From: Helicobacter pylori
Lineage (GTDB): Bacteria; Campylobacterota; Campylobacteria; Campylobacterales; Helicobacteraceae
Assembly (NCBI RefSeq): GCF_001653475.1
Contig: NZ_CP011487.1
Location: 806,001 to 870,000 of the forward strand
Length of the DNA: 64,000 nt
Direction of reading: 5' to 3'
Part shown: piece by piece, positions 1 through 9,017 of the stretch
Layout of the letters: each line of letters starts with the position of its first letter
Numbering within the stretch: the stretch's first letter is position 1
Notes under the pieces: generated by a model
Database searches by the model: none
What the model saw: only the letters and a program-made list of their open reading frames with translations
What the model was told of the DNA's origin: nothing
Made by a program: the position numbers and the translations under genes

Positions 1-918
1 AGTCCTGCCACTAGAAACATGTGGAATAACTTCAAGACAATGGGTGGTGCTAAAGAAACTTATAGCTCTGTTCAAGGGGTCTATACTTCAGCGTTTGCGC
101 CTTACAATAACGCCATGATCAGAAATTTCACGAGCGCTAATGATTTTGATTTCAGGCGTTTAAGGATTGATGAAGTGAGTATTGGCGTGATCGCTAATCC
201 TAAAGAAAGCACTATTGTTGGGCCGATATTAGAGCTGTTTTTCAATGTGATGATTTATAGCAACCTTATTCTGCCAATCCATGATCCACAATGCAAAAGA
301 AGTTGCTTAATGCTTATGGATGAATTCACGCTCTGTGGCTATTTAGAGACCTTTGTTAAAGCGGTAGGGATTATGGCAGAATACAACATGCGCCCCGCTT
401 TTGTGTTTCAAAGTAAGGCACAACTAGAGAATGACCCTCCACTTGGTTATGGTAGGAATGGTGCTAAGACCATTTTAGACAACCTTTCTTTGAATATGTA
501 TTATGGGATTAACAACGATAACTACTACGAGCATTTTGAAAAACTTTCTAAGGTGTTAGGGAAATACACGAGACAAGATGTGAGCCGAAGCATTGATGAT
601 AATACAGGTAAGACCAATACTTCTATCAGCAACAAAGAGCGGTTTTTGATGACTCCTGATGAATTGATGACTATGGGCGATGAGCTTATCATTTTAGAGA
701 ATACGCTCAAACCAATCAAATGCCACAAGGCGCTTTACTATGATGATCCATTCTTCACCGATGAACTCATTAAGGTAAGTCCGAGCTTGAGCAAAAAATA
801 CAAATTGGGGAAAGTGCCTGATCAGGCAACATTCTATGACGATTTGCAAGCCGCTAAAACTAGAGGTGAATTGAGCTATGATAAATCTTTAGTGCCTGTA
901 GGTTCAAGCGAACTGTGA
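1..918 (+). CDS. cag5: Cag5 / VirD4 type IV coupling ATPase (3' part)
   Basis: The frame is open from base 1 and its start lies left of the window; 305 C-terminal residues are visible. It matches the cag-island coupling protein Cag5 (Cag-beta, HP0524), the VirD4-like inner-membrane ATPase that delivers CagA to the Cag type IV secretion channel. A Walker B-like stretch, LMLMDEFT, is encoded near bases 310-330. It is followed by the region that in VirD4/TraG proteins forms the nucleotide-binding domain and all-alpha domain. The Walker A motif and the N-terminal membrane anchor lie outside the window. The gene reads rightwards and converges on cag4 and cag3. Family assignment is recognition of the protein; the role is established for this family. 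Confidence 0.93.
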   Translation, partial: SPATRNMWNNFKTMGGAKETYSSVQGVYTSAFAPYNNAMIRNFTSANDFDFRRLRIDEVSIGVIANPKESTIVGPILELFFNVMIYSNLILPIHDPQCKRSCLMLMDEFTLCGYLETFVKAVGIMAEYNMRPAFVFQSKAQLENDPPLGYGRNGAKTILDNLSLNMYYGINNDNYYEHFEKLSKVLGKYTRQDVSRSIDDNTGKTNTSISNKERFLMTPDELMTMGDELIILENTLKPIKCHKALYYDDPFFTDELIKVSPSLSKKYKLGKVPDQATFYDDLQAAKTRGELSYDKSLVPVGSSEL

Positions 919-1104
919 TTTTAGTTTCTAATCGTTAGTTTTGTTTTTGAAAATCCTTCAAAATCAGATCAAGTGCTTCTTTGCAAGGAAAGCAAAAAGC
1001 CTATTCCAAAAAATAAAAAGACAAAATATCTTAACAAAAAGAAGCAAAATATATTTCAGAAAAATTAAAAGATAATGATGCAAATGATATTATTATAGAT
1101 TGCT

Positions 1105-1614
1105 CTACTCGTTATATCGCACCTGAGAATAAATGCAACGAAATTTCTTTACATAAGCACCATTAGGGTTATGTCTCATCCCCCCATTGTAAGCGCCTAT
1201 CGCCATTTCTACTAATTGATACACGCTTTTGTTGGGGTGTTTTTGTTTGTAATAATCAAAATTTTCTTTTAAAATTTGTTTGGCTAATTGGATCGCAAAA
1301 TCCACATCATTGAGCAATTTGTATTTGAGGAGCGTTTTAGAATAGGCAGGATAGAATTTTTTAGCGGTGTTTAAAGTGATATGAAACATGGAATAGGAAG
1401 TGTCTTTTAAGGATTTTTCTCGCTTGTTGTTCAACCCCAGAGAACTTTCTAATAAAGCGATAGAGATGAGCGTTCTGCACACCACTTCATTGCCGCAGCC
1501 TTTTTGATGGATATGGATAAGATTTTCGTATTGCTTGAAACTAATGGTTACTTTTTGGCATGGATAGGCTAAGGAATTAAGAAGTAAAGTCAGACCAATC
1601 CATTTCTCAAACAA
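1105..1614 (-). CDS. cag4: Cag4 (Cag-gamma) lytic transglycosylase
   Basis: 169 residues with a hydrophobic N-terminal segment. This is the cag-island VirB1-like peptidoglycan hydrolase (HP0523), which opens the wall for assembly of the Cag secretion apparatus. It has the lysozyme-like SLT pattern: a candidate catalytic Glu56 in ALLESSLG and a C-terminal AIGAYNGG segment typical of VirB1/IagB proteins. The start is a TTG at 1614; no in-frame ATG gives the known N-terminus MFEKW. It follows cag3 by 9 bases on the same strand, so the two are probably co-transcribed, and it converges on cag5. Confidence 0.9.
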   Translation of the reverse strand: MFEKWIGLTLLLNSLAYPCQKVTISFKQYENLIHIHQKGCGNEVVCRTLISIALLESSLGLNNKREKSLKDTSYSMFHITLNTAKKFYPAYSKTLLKYKLLNDVDFAIQLAKQILKENFDYYKQKHPNKSVYQLVEMAIGAYNGGMRHNPNGAYVKKFRCIYSQVRYNE

Positions 1615-1623
1615 AACTCTAAC

Positions 1624-3069
1624 TTACTTTGAATCTTTCAATAACGCTTTTTGTAACTTTTGCTTGTCGTACTTGAGCTTGTCCTTCAGAGGTGAGAGCA
1701 GATTTTGAACACTCTCATAACCACACAGCATTCCCTCTTTATAGGGGTCGTTTTTGATTTTGACATAGAGACTAATGCCACTAGTATAACACAAACCATT
1801 AGACTTGATATAGTAGCTCTTAATTTCTTCTTCTAAGCTCCTCAAGTCATTAGGGTTGAGAGGTGTTTTTTTGCTGTAAGAATTTTCACTGATCAAAGTC
1901 CCCTCATAGCTTCTTTTGATCGTGGTCTCTTTATCCACTAACAATCCATTATAGTTTTCTTTTTCTTTGACAACTCTCATTACTTCGTCAGAATTACTTG
2001 TTTTAGGAGGAATAGGCACTTCCACTACTCTAGGTTTCTTAGCATTTTTCTTTTTCAACTCTGCTTCTAAAGCTTTTAGTTTCTTTTGATTTTCTAAGTC
2101 TTTGAGCTTGTATTTAGCTAATTCAGCATCTTGTTTTTCTTTTTCTGCTAAGAGTTTCTTTTCCCTCTCTTCTTCATTGGCTATGAGTTGGGAGTTAGCG
2201 ATTAGCTCTTCTATGAGCTTTTCTTTGCTGTTTTCAGGAGCGGTTTGAGTGGCATAAGGTGATGGTTGGGCCTCATTGGCGTTATTTGCCTCTTTTAGTC
2301 TGTACAAGCTATAAGGAGCAATGATATTGGGTTTTTGAGTAGCGCTATCGCTAGTGGGCATAGCTACCATCTCATCTCTTAGGGGCGAACACACTTCATC
2401 ATTGGGTCTGCAGATCACATCGTTGGCGTAGTTGAAATACGCGCGTTTTTGTTGTTCAAAAAGCTTATTCTCATCAACTGACGCTCCCTTATCAAGCGTG
2501 TGGGCATTGGGATCGCTTCTTTTTGGCACTCTCAAAAAAGTCGCTTGGGCATAAGGCAATTTGTCATTGATTTTTAACACAAACTTAGCGTTGCGTTTGT
2601 TGAGCGCTTTTAGAATGTTGTAATACCCATTGACTTGTTCTAACGAGCCTGTGATAATGATCAGATCTGCATAAGTCCCCATTGCTCTTGTTTTGATAAT
2701 GGGGTTTTCTATGGATAAATAGTTGTTGTAATCCAATAGATCCATAGCGTAGAGATAGGTTTTGTCTTTCAAAGCGCTATTCCCAAACCAATCCCCAAAG
2801 CTTTTGTCATTCACATTCAAGGTGTCGTATATATCAAAAAGCGCTTGAGTTTTTGTGTCACCAACAGAGACATATTGAGGTTTCTTATGATCAGGGATCT
2901 GTTGGCGCTGTCTGGCTTCTTTTTTGAGTCGTTTAGCTTCTTTCTTGGTCTCTTTAGTTTTTTTAGTGGCCTTGATGACCTTATCGGCTTCACTTATTTC
3001 TTTAGCATAAAGAGTGTTAGAGATTAGTAAGCCTATGAGCGATACAGCGGTTGCTAGTTTTCTAAACAT
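1624..3069 (-). CDS. cag3: Cag3 (Cag-delta) outer-membrane core complex protein
   Basis: 481 residues. Recognised as Cag3 (HP0522), a component of the Cag type IV secretion outer-membrane core complex. Residues 1-22 form a signal peptide ending in LYAKE. Residues about 25-55 are Lys-rich, and residues about 285-345 are a strongly charged, probably coiled-coil stretch rich in EEREKKLL-type repeats. The C-terminal part is globular with a few cysteines. The ATG at 3069 has an AAGGA site 7 bases upstream. It is the first gene of the leftward cag3-cag4 pair. I see no separate cag2 frame in the 187 bases before cag1. Confidence 0.9.
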   Translation of the reverse strand: MFRKLATAVSLIGLLISNTLYAKEISEADKVIKATKKTKETKKEAKRLKKEARQRQQIPDHKKPQYVSVGDTKTQALFDIYDTLNVNDKSFGDWFGNSALKDKTYLYAMDLLDYNNYLSIENPIIKTRAMGTYADLIIITGSLEQVNGYYNILKALNKRNAKFVLKINDKLPYAQATFLRVPKRSDPNAHTLDKGASVDENKLFEQQKRAYFNYANDVICRPNDEVCSPLRDEMVAMPTSDSATQKPNIIAPYSLYRLKEANNANEAQPSPYATQTAPENSKEKLIEELIANSQLIANEEEREKKLLAEKEKQDAELAKYKLKDLENQKKLKALEAELKKKNAKKPRVVEVPIPPKTSNSDEVMRVVKEKENYNGLLVDKETTIKRSYEGTLISENSYSKKTPLNPNDLRSLEEEIKSYYIKSNGLCYTSGISLYVKIKNDPYKEGMLCGYESVQNLLSPLKDKLKYDKQKLQKALLKDSK

Positions 3070-3255
3070 TAATTTCCTTTTTCTTCAGATTGATATAGAG
3101 AAAATTCCATTGCACTTAAGATAATTTTCACACCCTAAGAAAAAAGAATTTATAGACCACTTGTGTGGGTCATGCAGTGAGTGACAAACCGCTAGAACAC
3201 CTAAATTTTTGAAATTTTCTCTTATTCTTTCTTTAGTCAAAATCGTTGTTTTGCC

Positions 3256-3603
3256 TCAATCTTTAGTCTCTTTAGCTTCAGTTGGTTCATTGGTAACGCT
3301 TGTTGCTTGAGATTTTTGGGTTTCGTTATGGGCAGTTGTTGCCACTTTAGATTGCTTTTTGGACAATTTTTCAACTAATTTCACTAAGTTGATATTAGAA
3401 AAAGACAAAAATATTCCTATTGCGACAAAGATTATCCCAACAATCCCCATAGCACCGCTCAAGACACAACATAAAACCCCTGCTCCAATGAGGCCTAATG
3501 CATCATAGCGCTTATCAGTCAAATTGTTTTTGAAAAAATTTACAAAAGCGTTTGGCTTTTTTGTTTCATGGGTTGATTCAGTTGTATTGATTGTGTCAGC
3601 CAT
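3256..3603 (-). CDS. cag1: Cag1 (Cag-zeta) small membrane protein
   Basis: 115 residues, recognised as Cag1/Cag-zeta (HP0520), the outermost gene on this side of the cag island. The frame extends 18 codons further upstream. I place the start at the ATG at 3603 because a strong GGAGGT site sits 6 bases before it, and the extra codons have no such site. The middle (residues about 55-90) is hydrophobic, enough for one long or two short membrane spans. Both ends are polar, and the C-terminus is rich in Thr, Lys and Glu. Its role is unclear; published deletion studies generally found this gene dispensable for CagA delivery. Confidence 0.85.
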   Translation of the reverse strand: MADTINTTESTHETKKPNAFVNFFKNNLTDKRYDALGLIGAGVLCCVLSGAMGIVGIIFVAIGIFLSFSNINLVKLVEKLSKKQSKVATTAHNETQKSQATSVTNEPTEAKETKD

Positions 3604-3827
3604 AGTGTTACCTCCATAATGGTATATTCTCAATTTGTTACTATGAAACAAATTCATGTTATTATAGCAAAATAATATAAAACCATCTCCATGTTGCCAT
3701 TATGCTGTTGTTTGCAATTTAAAAAAGATGATTTGATAAATGAAGCGTTTAAGATAGACCGATTGAGATTGCTCTTCTGTTTGACATTTTTGAGTTTAGC
3801 TCTTTTAGTATTGTAAAAGGATCTGAC

Positions 3828-4673
3828 ATGTTTAAAGATTTTTATCGCACCGCTCTCTCTTTTTTAAAGCCTTTATTGCTTTTATTATGTTTATTGTTGT
3901 TATTTTCACTTTGTATAGCTGATGAATATATTAGCATAAGTCCTGCTTGGGATGAATACATGCGATATCATAAGACATATTATTTTGAAAATGGTTTAGA
4001 CAATTTTAATAAAGGCCAATACAAGCAAGCCTTTAAAAATTTTAGAAAGGCACAAGAATACGGCATTGGGCTTGGCAGTGTTTATTTAGCCAAAATGTAT
4101 TTGGAGGGAAAGGGCGTGAAAGTGGATTACAAAAAAGCACAACTCTATGCAAAAAACGCTATCAAAAGGTATGGGAGTGGCATGTTAGGGGGCGCTCTTA
4201 TTTTAGGATACATGCAAGCGCAAGGCTTAGGGATGAAAAAGGATTTGAAACAAGCGCTCAATACTTACAGGAGTGTGGTTCGCAGACTTTCTAATAAAGG
4301 CATAAATTTTCATAACAATTTTAGATTACCAAACCTTGCACAAGTGGCTGGTATCGCTATTGGATTACAATTCATTGATCTTTCAGGTTTGAGCGCAAAT
4401 CCTATAAAATTTGGAAAGAAATTTGAAAAACTTGAGGACTTTAAGTATTTCCTTCACAGCAACAGTGAGGTTCCTGATGCACTTTCTGGGGCAGATATTG
4501 CTGAAATTTCAAGCAATATTATTTTACTCAAACAACAAATGGGGGAAATCCTTTATAGAATTGGGATCGCTTATAAAGAAGGGCTTGGCACTAGAAAACA
4601 AAAAAGCAGGGCTAAAAAATTCTTGCAAAAATCCGCAGAATTTGGCTATGAAAAAGCTATGGAAGCTCTGTAA
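3828..4673 (+). CDS. Sel1-like repeat (SLR) protein next to the cag island
   Basis: 281 residues, matching HP0519, the chromosomal gene bordering the cag island. Residues about 10-31 form a long hydrophobic signal or anchor segment. Sel1 repeats follow, recognisable from AKMYLEGKGVKVDYKKA (about residues 87-103), from MQAQGLGMKKDLKQA, and from a last repeat around IGIAYKEGLGTRKQKSRA near the C-terminus. Such secreted Sel1-repeat proteins (Hcp/SLR family) are common in Helicobacter and usually mediate protein contacts. The gene faces cag1 divergently, and the intergenic stretch 3604-3827 holds the island boundary. Molecular function is unknown. Confidence 0.8.
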   Translation: MFKDFYRTALSFLKPLLLLLCLLLLFSLCIADEYISISPAWDEYMRYHKTYYFENGLDNFNKGQYKQAFKNFRKAQEYGIGLGSVYLAKMYLEGKGVKVDYKKAQLYAKNAIKRYGSGMLGGALILGYMQAQGLGMKKDLKQALNTYRSVVRRLSNKGINFHNNFRLPNLAQVAGIAIGLQFIDLSGLSANPIKFGKKFEKLEDFKYFLHSNSEVPDALSGADIAEISSNIILLKQQMGEILYRIGIAYKEGLGTRKQKSRAKKFLQKSAEFGYEKAMEAL

Positions 4674-4734
4674 TTCTTAATCAAACTTTAAGATTAGAAA
4701 AACCCGCTTAAATGGCTCTCATTCAAACAAAGCC

Positions 4735-5727
4735 CTATTTTTCCATTATAATAGACACTTGATTGTTTTCAATCTCTACATAGAGTTCTTTTTGAGAATT
4801 AGAGCTATAAGAGAGCTTGTTTTGCTGGTAGGCTTTGTAATCTTGGTCAAACGCCACATAAAACAAGCGTTTGTTCTGGGAGTTGGGGTAAGGGATCACA
4901 TTAATAGAAGAAAAGGCGATGTGTTTTTTTTCGTTTTTCGCAAACACCCTTTTTTTATACTCTTTAAAAGCGTTGAATTTCATGCCGTCATAGCGAGTGA
5001 AGTTGGGGTTATAAAAACGCATGTAGCGTTCAAAATCGCCCCTAACCCAAGCTTCTTTCCATTGAAAAAGGGAGCTTAAAATCATGCTCAATTCTTCTTT
5101 AGTGCTGGGGAAAAACTTGTCTTCATAGGTGATGAGAAACGCTTTTTCGCCTTTTAAGACCTTATCATAAGAGCTTAAAATTGGGTTTTCAATCGCAATA
5201 CAGCCCTTGGTGTTCAATTCATTCCGATCGCCATTTAAAGGCATTCCATGCACCCAAATGCCATGCCCAGTGCGTTTTTTCAAAGTGTCATACAAATTAG
5301 GGTAATTCGTTACAAAAGCCAAAACGCCATAATATTGATCCAAGTGCTCTAATTTCTGCGTGATACGATACACTCCAATAGGCGTGGCCAAATCGCCCTC
5401 TAAAGTTTTATCGCCCTTTTTAGAGCCTACAAGGGCTTTAGAGCTGTTGATTTTTTTAAGCATGTTGTTGTCTGTTTCATAAAACTCTAAACTAGGCTTG
5501 GATTTATTGGCCACAAATAAAAACTGCTTGTTTTGATAATAACCAAAATCCGTGTCCTTATTTTGAAGCTCTTCTGCCCAAAAAGATTTATCCGCTAAAT
5601 AAGAATCCAGCTTTTGGCCCACCACTTCCAAGCCTTGTTTTTGATAAAGACGCACAATTTCCAACAAACGCTCATCAGCATTCAAGCCCACAAACCCCAT
5701 TAGCAAAGCTGATAATATTTTTTTCAA
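4735..5727 (-). CDS. csd6: Csd6 L,D-carboxypeptidase (cell-shape determinant)
   Basis: 330 residues with a short signal peptide ([17 protein letters not shown]). It matches HP0518/Csd6, the periplasmic enzyme that trims muropeptide tetra- to tripeptide crosslink precursors to dipeptide-type stems and helps set helical shape. A YkuD-type L,D-transpeptidase fold spans about residues 70-180. The catalytic pair appears at His160 (GIWVHG) and Cys176 (TKGCIAIEN), the numbering reported for Csd6. The C-terminal NTF2-like domain (about 220-330) is present. The start codon overlaps the end of era by 4 bases, so it is the last gene of the rplI-hslV-hslU-era-csd6 run. Confidence 0.93.
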   Translation of the reverse strand: MKKILSALLMGFVGLNADERLLEIVRLYQKQGLEVVGQKLDSYLADKSFWAEELQNKDTDFGYYQNKQFLFVANKSKPSLEFYETDNNMLKKINSSKALVGSKKGDKTLEGDLATPIGVYRITQKLEHLDQYYGVLAFVTNYPNLYDTLKKRTGHGIWVHGMPLNGDRNELNTKGCIAIENPILSSYDKVLKGEKAFLITYEDKFFPSTKEELSMILSSLFQWKEAWVRGDFERYMRFYNPNFTRYDGMKFNAFKEYKKRVFAKNEKKHIAFSSINVIPYPNSQNKRLFYVAFDQDYKAYQQNKLSYSSNSQKELYVEIENNQVSIIMEK

Positions 5728-6629
5728 TCCCTATTCCTTTGATGGATATAACCTAGTTTTTGCAAGCTCTTTTCTTCCTTGCTCCATGATTTTTGAGCGA
5801 TCACTTGCAAGTTTAAAAAAACCTTTTTTTCGCCTGCTTCTTGCATTTTCAATCGCGCACTAGTCCCGATGCGTTTGATATTCACCCCGTTTTTGCCTAT
5901 CACGATTTTTTTTTGGCTTTCTTTTTCTACGATAATGCGCGCATACACCTTGTCTATGCGTTCTTCTTCTATAAATTTATCAATCATCACATCGCTTTCA
6001 TAAGGGATTTCATCGCTTAAAAAATCAAACAAACTCTCCCTAATGATTTCCTTATAAATATCGCGCATTTTTTCATCGCTCATCAAATCCTTTTCAAAAA
6101 ACCATGCACTAGGACTTAAACGCTTGCTGATGCATTCTAAAAGCACATTTAAATTTTGAGATTTTTTCGCACTCAAAGGCACTAGAGCTAAAAATTGCGA
6201 AGCGTATTTTTGATACTCTTGCAATTTTTGCAAAACCTGCTTATGCGTGGCCGTGTCAATCTTACTCAAAGCCAAGATATGGGGTTTTTGGCACAAACTC
6301 AAAAACTCTTCATAGCCTTTTAAATCATCATGCACAGAAGCTAAAAAAACGCACAATTCAGCATCGCCCATCGCTTTTAAAGCCTGTGAGAGCATGCATT
6401 GGTTGAGTAATTTTTCTTGATGATGAAGCCCTGGTGTGTCTAAAAAAATGATCTGGCTCTCATACCCCTCTTTATCTTTAAAAGGCACGATGCATTTCAT
6501 TAATTTTCTTGTCGCATTAGCCTTATGCGAAACGAGGGCTAAATGAGCGTTTAATAAAGTGTTTAAAAGAGTGCTTTTTCCAGCGTTTGGTTTGCCTATA
6601 AGAGCTACAAAGCCTGCCTTAGTTTTCAT
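5724..6629 (-). CDS. era: Era GTPase
   Basis: 301 residues, the full length expected for Era. The G1 loop GKPNAGKST is at about 12-20, the G3 motif DTPG at about 64-67 and the G4-type SKID in the middle. A C-terminal KH domain has [12 protein letters not shown]. Era binds the 3' end of 16S rRNA and assists 30S assembly at the inner face of the membrane. The start codon abuts the hslU stop, and the stop overlaps the csd6 start, indicating translational coupling in one operon. Confidence 0.96.
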   Translation of the reverse strand: MKTKAGFVALIGKPNAGKSTLLNTLLNAHLALVSHKANATRKLMKCIVPFKDKEGYESQIIFLDTPGLHHQEKLLNQCMLSQALKAMGDAELCVFLASVHDDLKGYEEFLSLCQKPHILALSKIDTATHKQVLQKLQEYQKYASQFLALVPLSAKKSQNLNVLLECISKRLSPSAWFFEKDLMSDEKMRDIYKEIIRESLFDFLSDEIPYESDVMIDKFIEEERIDKVYARIIVEKESQKKIVIGKNGVNIKRIGTSARLKMQEAGEKKVFLNLQVIAQKSWSKEEKSLQKLGYIHQRNRD

Positions 6630-7960
6630 TATAAAATATACTTCACTAAATTTTCATCAGCCACTAAATCCTCTAGTTTTGATTGAATCAACTCTTTAGT
6701 GATAGTAACATTTTGCCCAGAATAATCCTCAGCTTCAAAACTAATGTCTTCTAGCACTTTTTCAATGGTGGTGTGCAACCTTCTAGCACCTATATCTTCG
6801 CTTTTTTGATTAGCGTTATAAGAAAGTTTGGCTAACTCTTTGATCGCATCGTCTTCAAACGCAATTTCTACGCCTTCCACTTTTAAAAGGGCTTGGTATT
6901 GCTTGATGATAGAGGTTTTAGTTTGGGTTAAAATCATATACATGATTTCTTCGGTTAAATTCTCTAACTCCACCCTTAAAGGGAAACGGCCTTGCAATTC
7001 AGGGATCAAATCGCTTGGCTTAGAAAGATGAAAAGCCCCTGCTGCAATGAATAAAATATGCTCTGTTTTAATAGAGCCATACTTCGTATTCACCACACTC
7101 CCCTCTACAATCGGCAACAAATCCCTTTGAACCCCCTCTTTACTGGGATCTTGACGGCCTCCTTCTTTAGAGCTTACAGCGATCTTATCAATTTCATCAA
7201 TAAAAATCACCCCTGAACTTTCCGCACGCTTCAAGCCTTCCATTTTAATGGATTCGCTGTCTAAAAGCGTGTCGCTAATTTCTGCTTTTAGGGCTTCTTT
7301 AGCTTCTTTAACGCTTAAAGTTTTTTTGACTTTATCCTGTTCTTTATGGAAAACCTTAATCAAGTTTTCTTGAACCCTTAAAATTTCAGGCGGCACATTA
7401 GAATCAATCTCTATGCTTTTTTTACGCACTTCAATTTCAATTTCTCGGCTATCCAACTCGCCTTGCACGATTCTTTGTTGCATTTTTAAAAGGCTGTTAG
7501 CGTATTCTTGTTTTTTTTCTTCGCTCACACCATTAGGCAAGGGGGGCAGGAGTTTTTTAGCGATTTTTTCTATAACCGCTTTTTCAATCTTGTCTTTTAA
7601 CTTTTCCTTATGCTCATTTTCCACTAAAAGCATGCTGTTATTGACTAAATCCCTTACCATAGACTCCACATCACGCCCCACAAAACCCACTTCTGTGTAT
7701 TTGCTCGCTTCCACTTTCACAAAGGGGAGTTCCATGATTTTTGCTATTCTTCTTGCGATTTCAGTTTTACCCACGCCAGTAGAACCAATCATTAAAATGT
7801 TTTTAGGCGTGATTTCTTCTTGTAAGGATTTTTCCAGTTGCAAACGCCTGTAACGATTCCTAAAAGCGATAGCGATAGACTTTTTAGCTTCCTTTTGCCC
7901 AATGATGTATTCATCTAAATAAGAGACAATTTCTCTTGGGGTCATATTCAATTTAGACAT
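6629..7960 (-). CDS. hslU: HslU, ATPase subunit of the HslUV protease
   Basis: 443 residues. AAA+ unfoldase that feeds proteins to HslV in the cytoplasm. Walker A is GSTGVGKT at 59-66 and Walker B is VIFIDEIDK near 250. The pore-type GYVG equivalent reads [10 protein letters not shown]. The intermediate domain lies between about 110 and 240. The C-terminus ends in KYIL, the tail that in this family docks into HslV to activate it. Its ATG overlaps the hslV stop by one base, so the two subunits are translationally coupled. Confidence 0.97.
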   Translation of the reverse strand: MSKLNMTPREIVSYLDEYIIGQKEAKKSIAIAFRNRYRRLQLEKSLQEEITPKNILMIGSTGVGKTEIARRIAKIMELPFVKVEASKYTEVGFVGRDVESMVRDLVNNSMLLVENEHKEKLKDKIEKAVIEKIAKKLLPPLPNGVSEEKKQEYANSLLKMQQRIVQGELDSREIEIEVRKKSIEIDSNVPPEILRVQENLIKVFHKEQDKVKKTLSVKEAKEALKAEISDTLLDSESIKMEGLKRAESSGVIFIDEIDKIAVSSKEGGRQDPSKEGVQRDLLPIVEGSVVNTKYGSIKTEHILFIAAGAFHLSKPSDLIPELQGRFPLRVELENLTEEIMYMILTQTKTSIIKQYQALLKVEGVEIAFEDDAIKELAKLSYNANQKSEDIGARRLHTTIEKVLEDISFEAEDYSGQNVTITKELIQSKLEDLVADENLVKYIL

Positions 7961-8502
7961 TAAAGCTCCAAAATTTTAATATTCGTGTTAGTGTAAATGC
8001 AAAGATCTCCTGCGATTTTTAAGGACTCTTCTACAAGTTTTCTAGGCTCTAAATGAGCGAAATTATCTAAAGCCCTAGCCGCACTTAATGCGTAATTCCC
8101 CCCACTCCCAATAGCAGCGATCTTATTGTCTTCAGCCTCCAAAACATCGCCCGTGCCGCTCAAAATGAAAATGTGATCCAAATTTAAAACAATCATCATC
8201 GCTTCTAGTCGGCGTAAATACTTATCTTTGCGCCATTCTTTGCTGAAATCCACCACGCTTTTAAACAAATCCCCTTTTTTGCTCTCTAAAATGCGTTCAA
8301 ACATATCAAACAAACTAAAAGCGTCCGCAGTGCTCCCGGCAAACCCGCTTAAAACCTGGTTGTGATACAAGCTTCTGATTTTTGTCGCATTGGCTTTGAC
8401 TACGCAATTACCCAAAGTCACCTGCCCATCGCCTCCAATGAGCGCGAACTTTTTATGATTCAATTCCCCTCTATAGCCTAGAATCGTCGTCGCTTCAAAC
8501 AT
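7960..8502 (-). CDS. hslV: HslV, peptidase subunit, with a four-residue N-terminal extension
   Basis: 180 residues, threonine protease of the proteasome-beta fold. The conserved active-site block is preceded by MFEA, so the predicted catalytic Thr is residue 5 ([12 protein letters not shown]). Most HslV proteins begin Met-Thr and need only Met removal. No downstream start codon could give Thr directly, and the space back to the rplI stop is 3 bases, so the extension looks genuine. Processing of a short propeptide, or a start as in Bacillus CodW, would be needed. [10 protein letters not shown] and the C-terminal NTNIKILEL are typical of the family. It is the first of the coupled hslV-hslU pair and sits just after rplI. 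Confidence 0.94.
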   Translation of the reverse strand: MFEATTILGYRGELNHKKFALIGGDGQVTLGNCVVKANATKIRSLYHNQVLSGFAGSTADAFSLFDMFERILESKKGDLFKSVVDFSKEWRKDKYLRRLEAMMIVLNLDHIFILSGTGDVLEAEDNKIAAIGSGGNYALSAARALDNFAHLEPRKLVEESLKIAGDLCIYTNTNIKILEL

Positions 8503-8505
8503 TTT

Positions 8506-8955
8506 CTACTCAGCCACCACATCAATTTTAAACACGCCCACAACCCCAGATCCAAGCTTGACTTCAATCTCATAAATCCCTGTGCTTTTAATCGGATGTT
8601 TGAGTTCAATGTCTTTTTTATCTAAATCCAAACTCGCATGCTGTTCTTTCAAACGCTCCGTGATCTCTTCTTTAGTGATCGCTCCAAATAAAGAGCCATT
8701 CGCGCCGACTTTTTTATGGATAGTCAGCGTGATGGTTTGTAAGGTTTCTACCATTTGCAATTTTTGTGCCTTTTCTAGGGCTTCTTTTTCAGCTTTCTTT
8801 TTAACTTCGGCTTTGTATTTGTTGATCACTTCGTTAGTGGCGAGTTTGGCTTTTTTGTTAGCGATTAAAAAGTTATTCCCATAGCCATCTTTAACCTCAC
8901 ACACTTCACCCGCTTTGCCTAAATTTTTCACATCTTCTAATAATAGAACCTTCAT
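8506..8955 (-). CDS. rplI: 50S ribosomal protein L9
   Basis: 149 residues, normal length for L9. The N-terminal 23S-rRNA-binding domain has [20 protein letters not shown], followed by a long Lys/Ala/Glu helix at about 45-75. The C-terminal domain has [12 protein letters not shown]9 binds the base of the L1 stalk region and supports reading-frame maintenance. It lies 3 bases upstream of hslV. The ATG has an AAAGGG-type site about 8 bases before it, and the AT-rich 60 bases upstream probably hold the operon promoter. Confidence 0.97.
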   Translation of the reverse strand: MKVLLLEDVKNLGKAGEVCEVKDGYGNNFLIANKKAKLATNEVINKYKAEVKKKAEKEALEKAQKLQMVETLQTITLTIHKKVGANGSLFGAITKEEITERLKEQHASLDLDKKDIELKHPIKSTGIYEIEVKLGSGVVGVFKIDVVAE

Positions 8956-9017
8956 TATATCCCCTTTAAGTTTTAAGTAATTTGTAATTATACTCTTTAT
9001 TTTAATAAGTTGGGTTT

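Noticed and set aside
3070-3255. cag2 gene between cag3 and cag1
   Set aside because: No frame with a start, a ribosome site and reasonable length is visible in these 187 bases.
3604-3827. Possible 31-base direct repeat that marks the cag island end
   Set aside because: I looked for the repeat known from the glr end of the island in both orientations and saw no convincing copy here; only scattered short matches.
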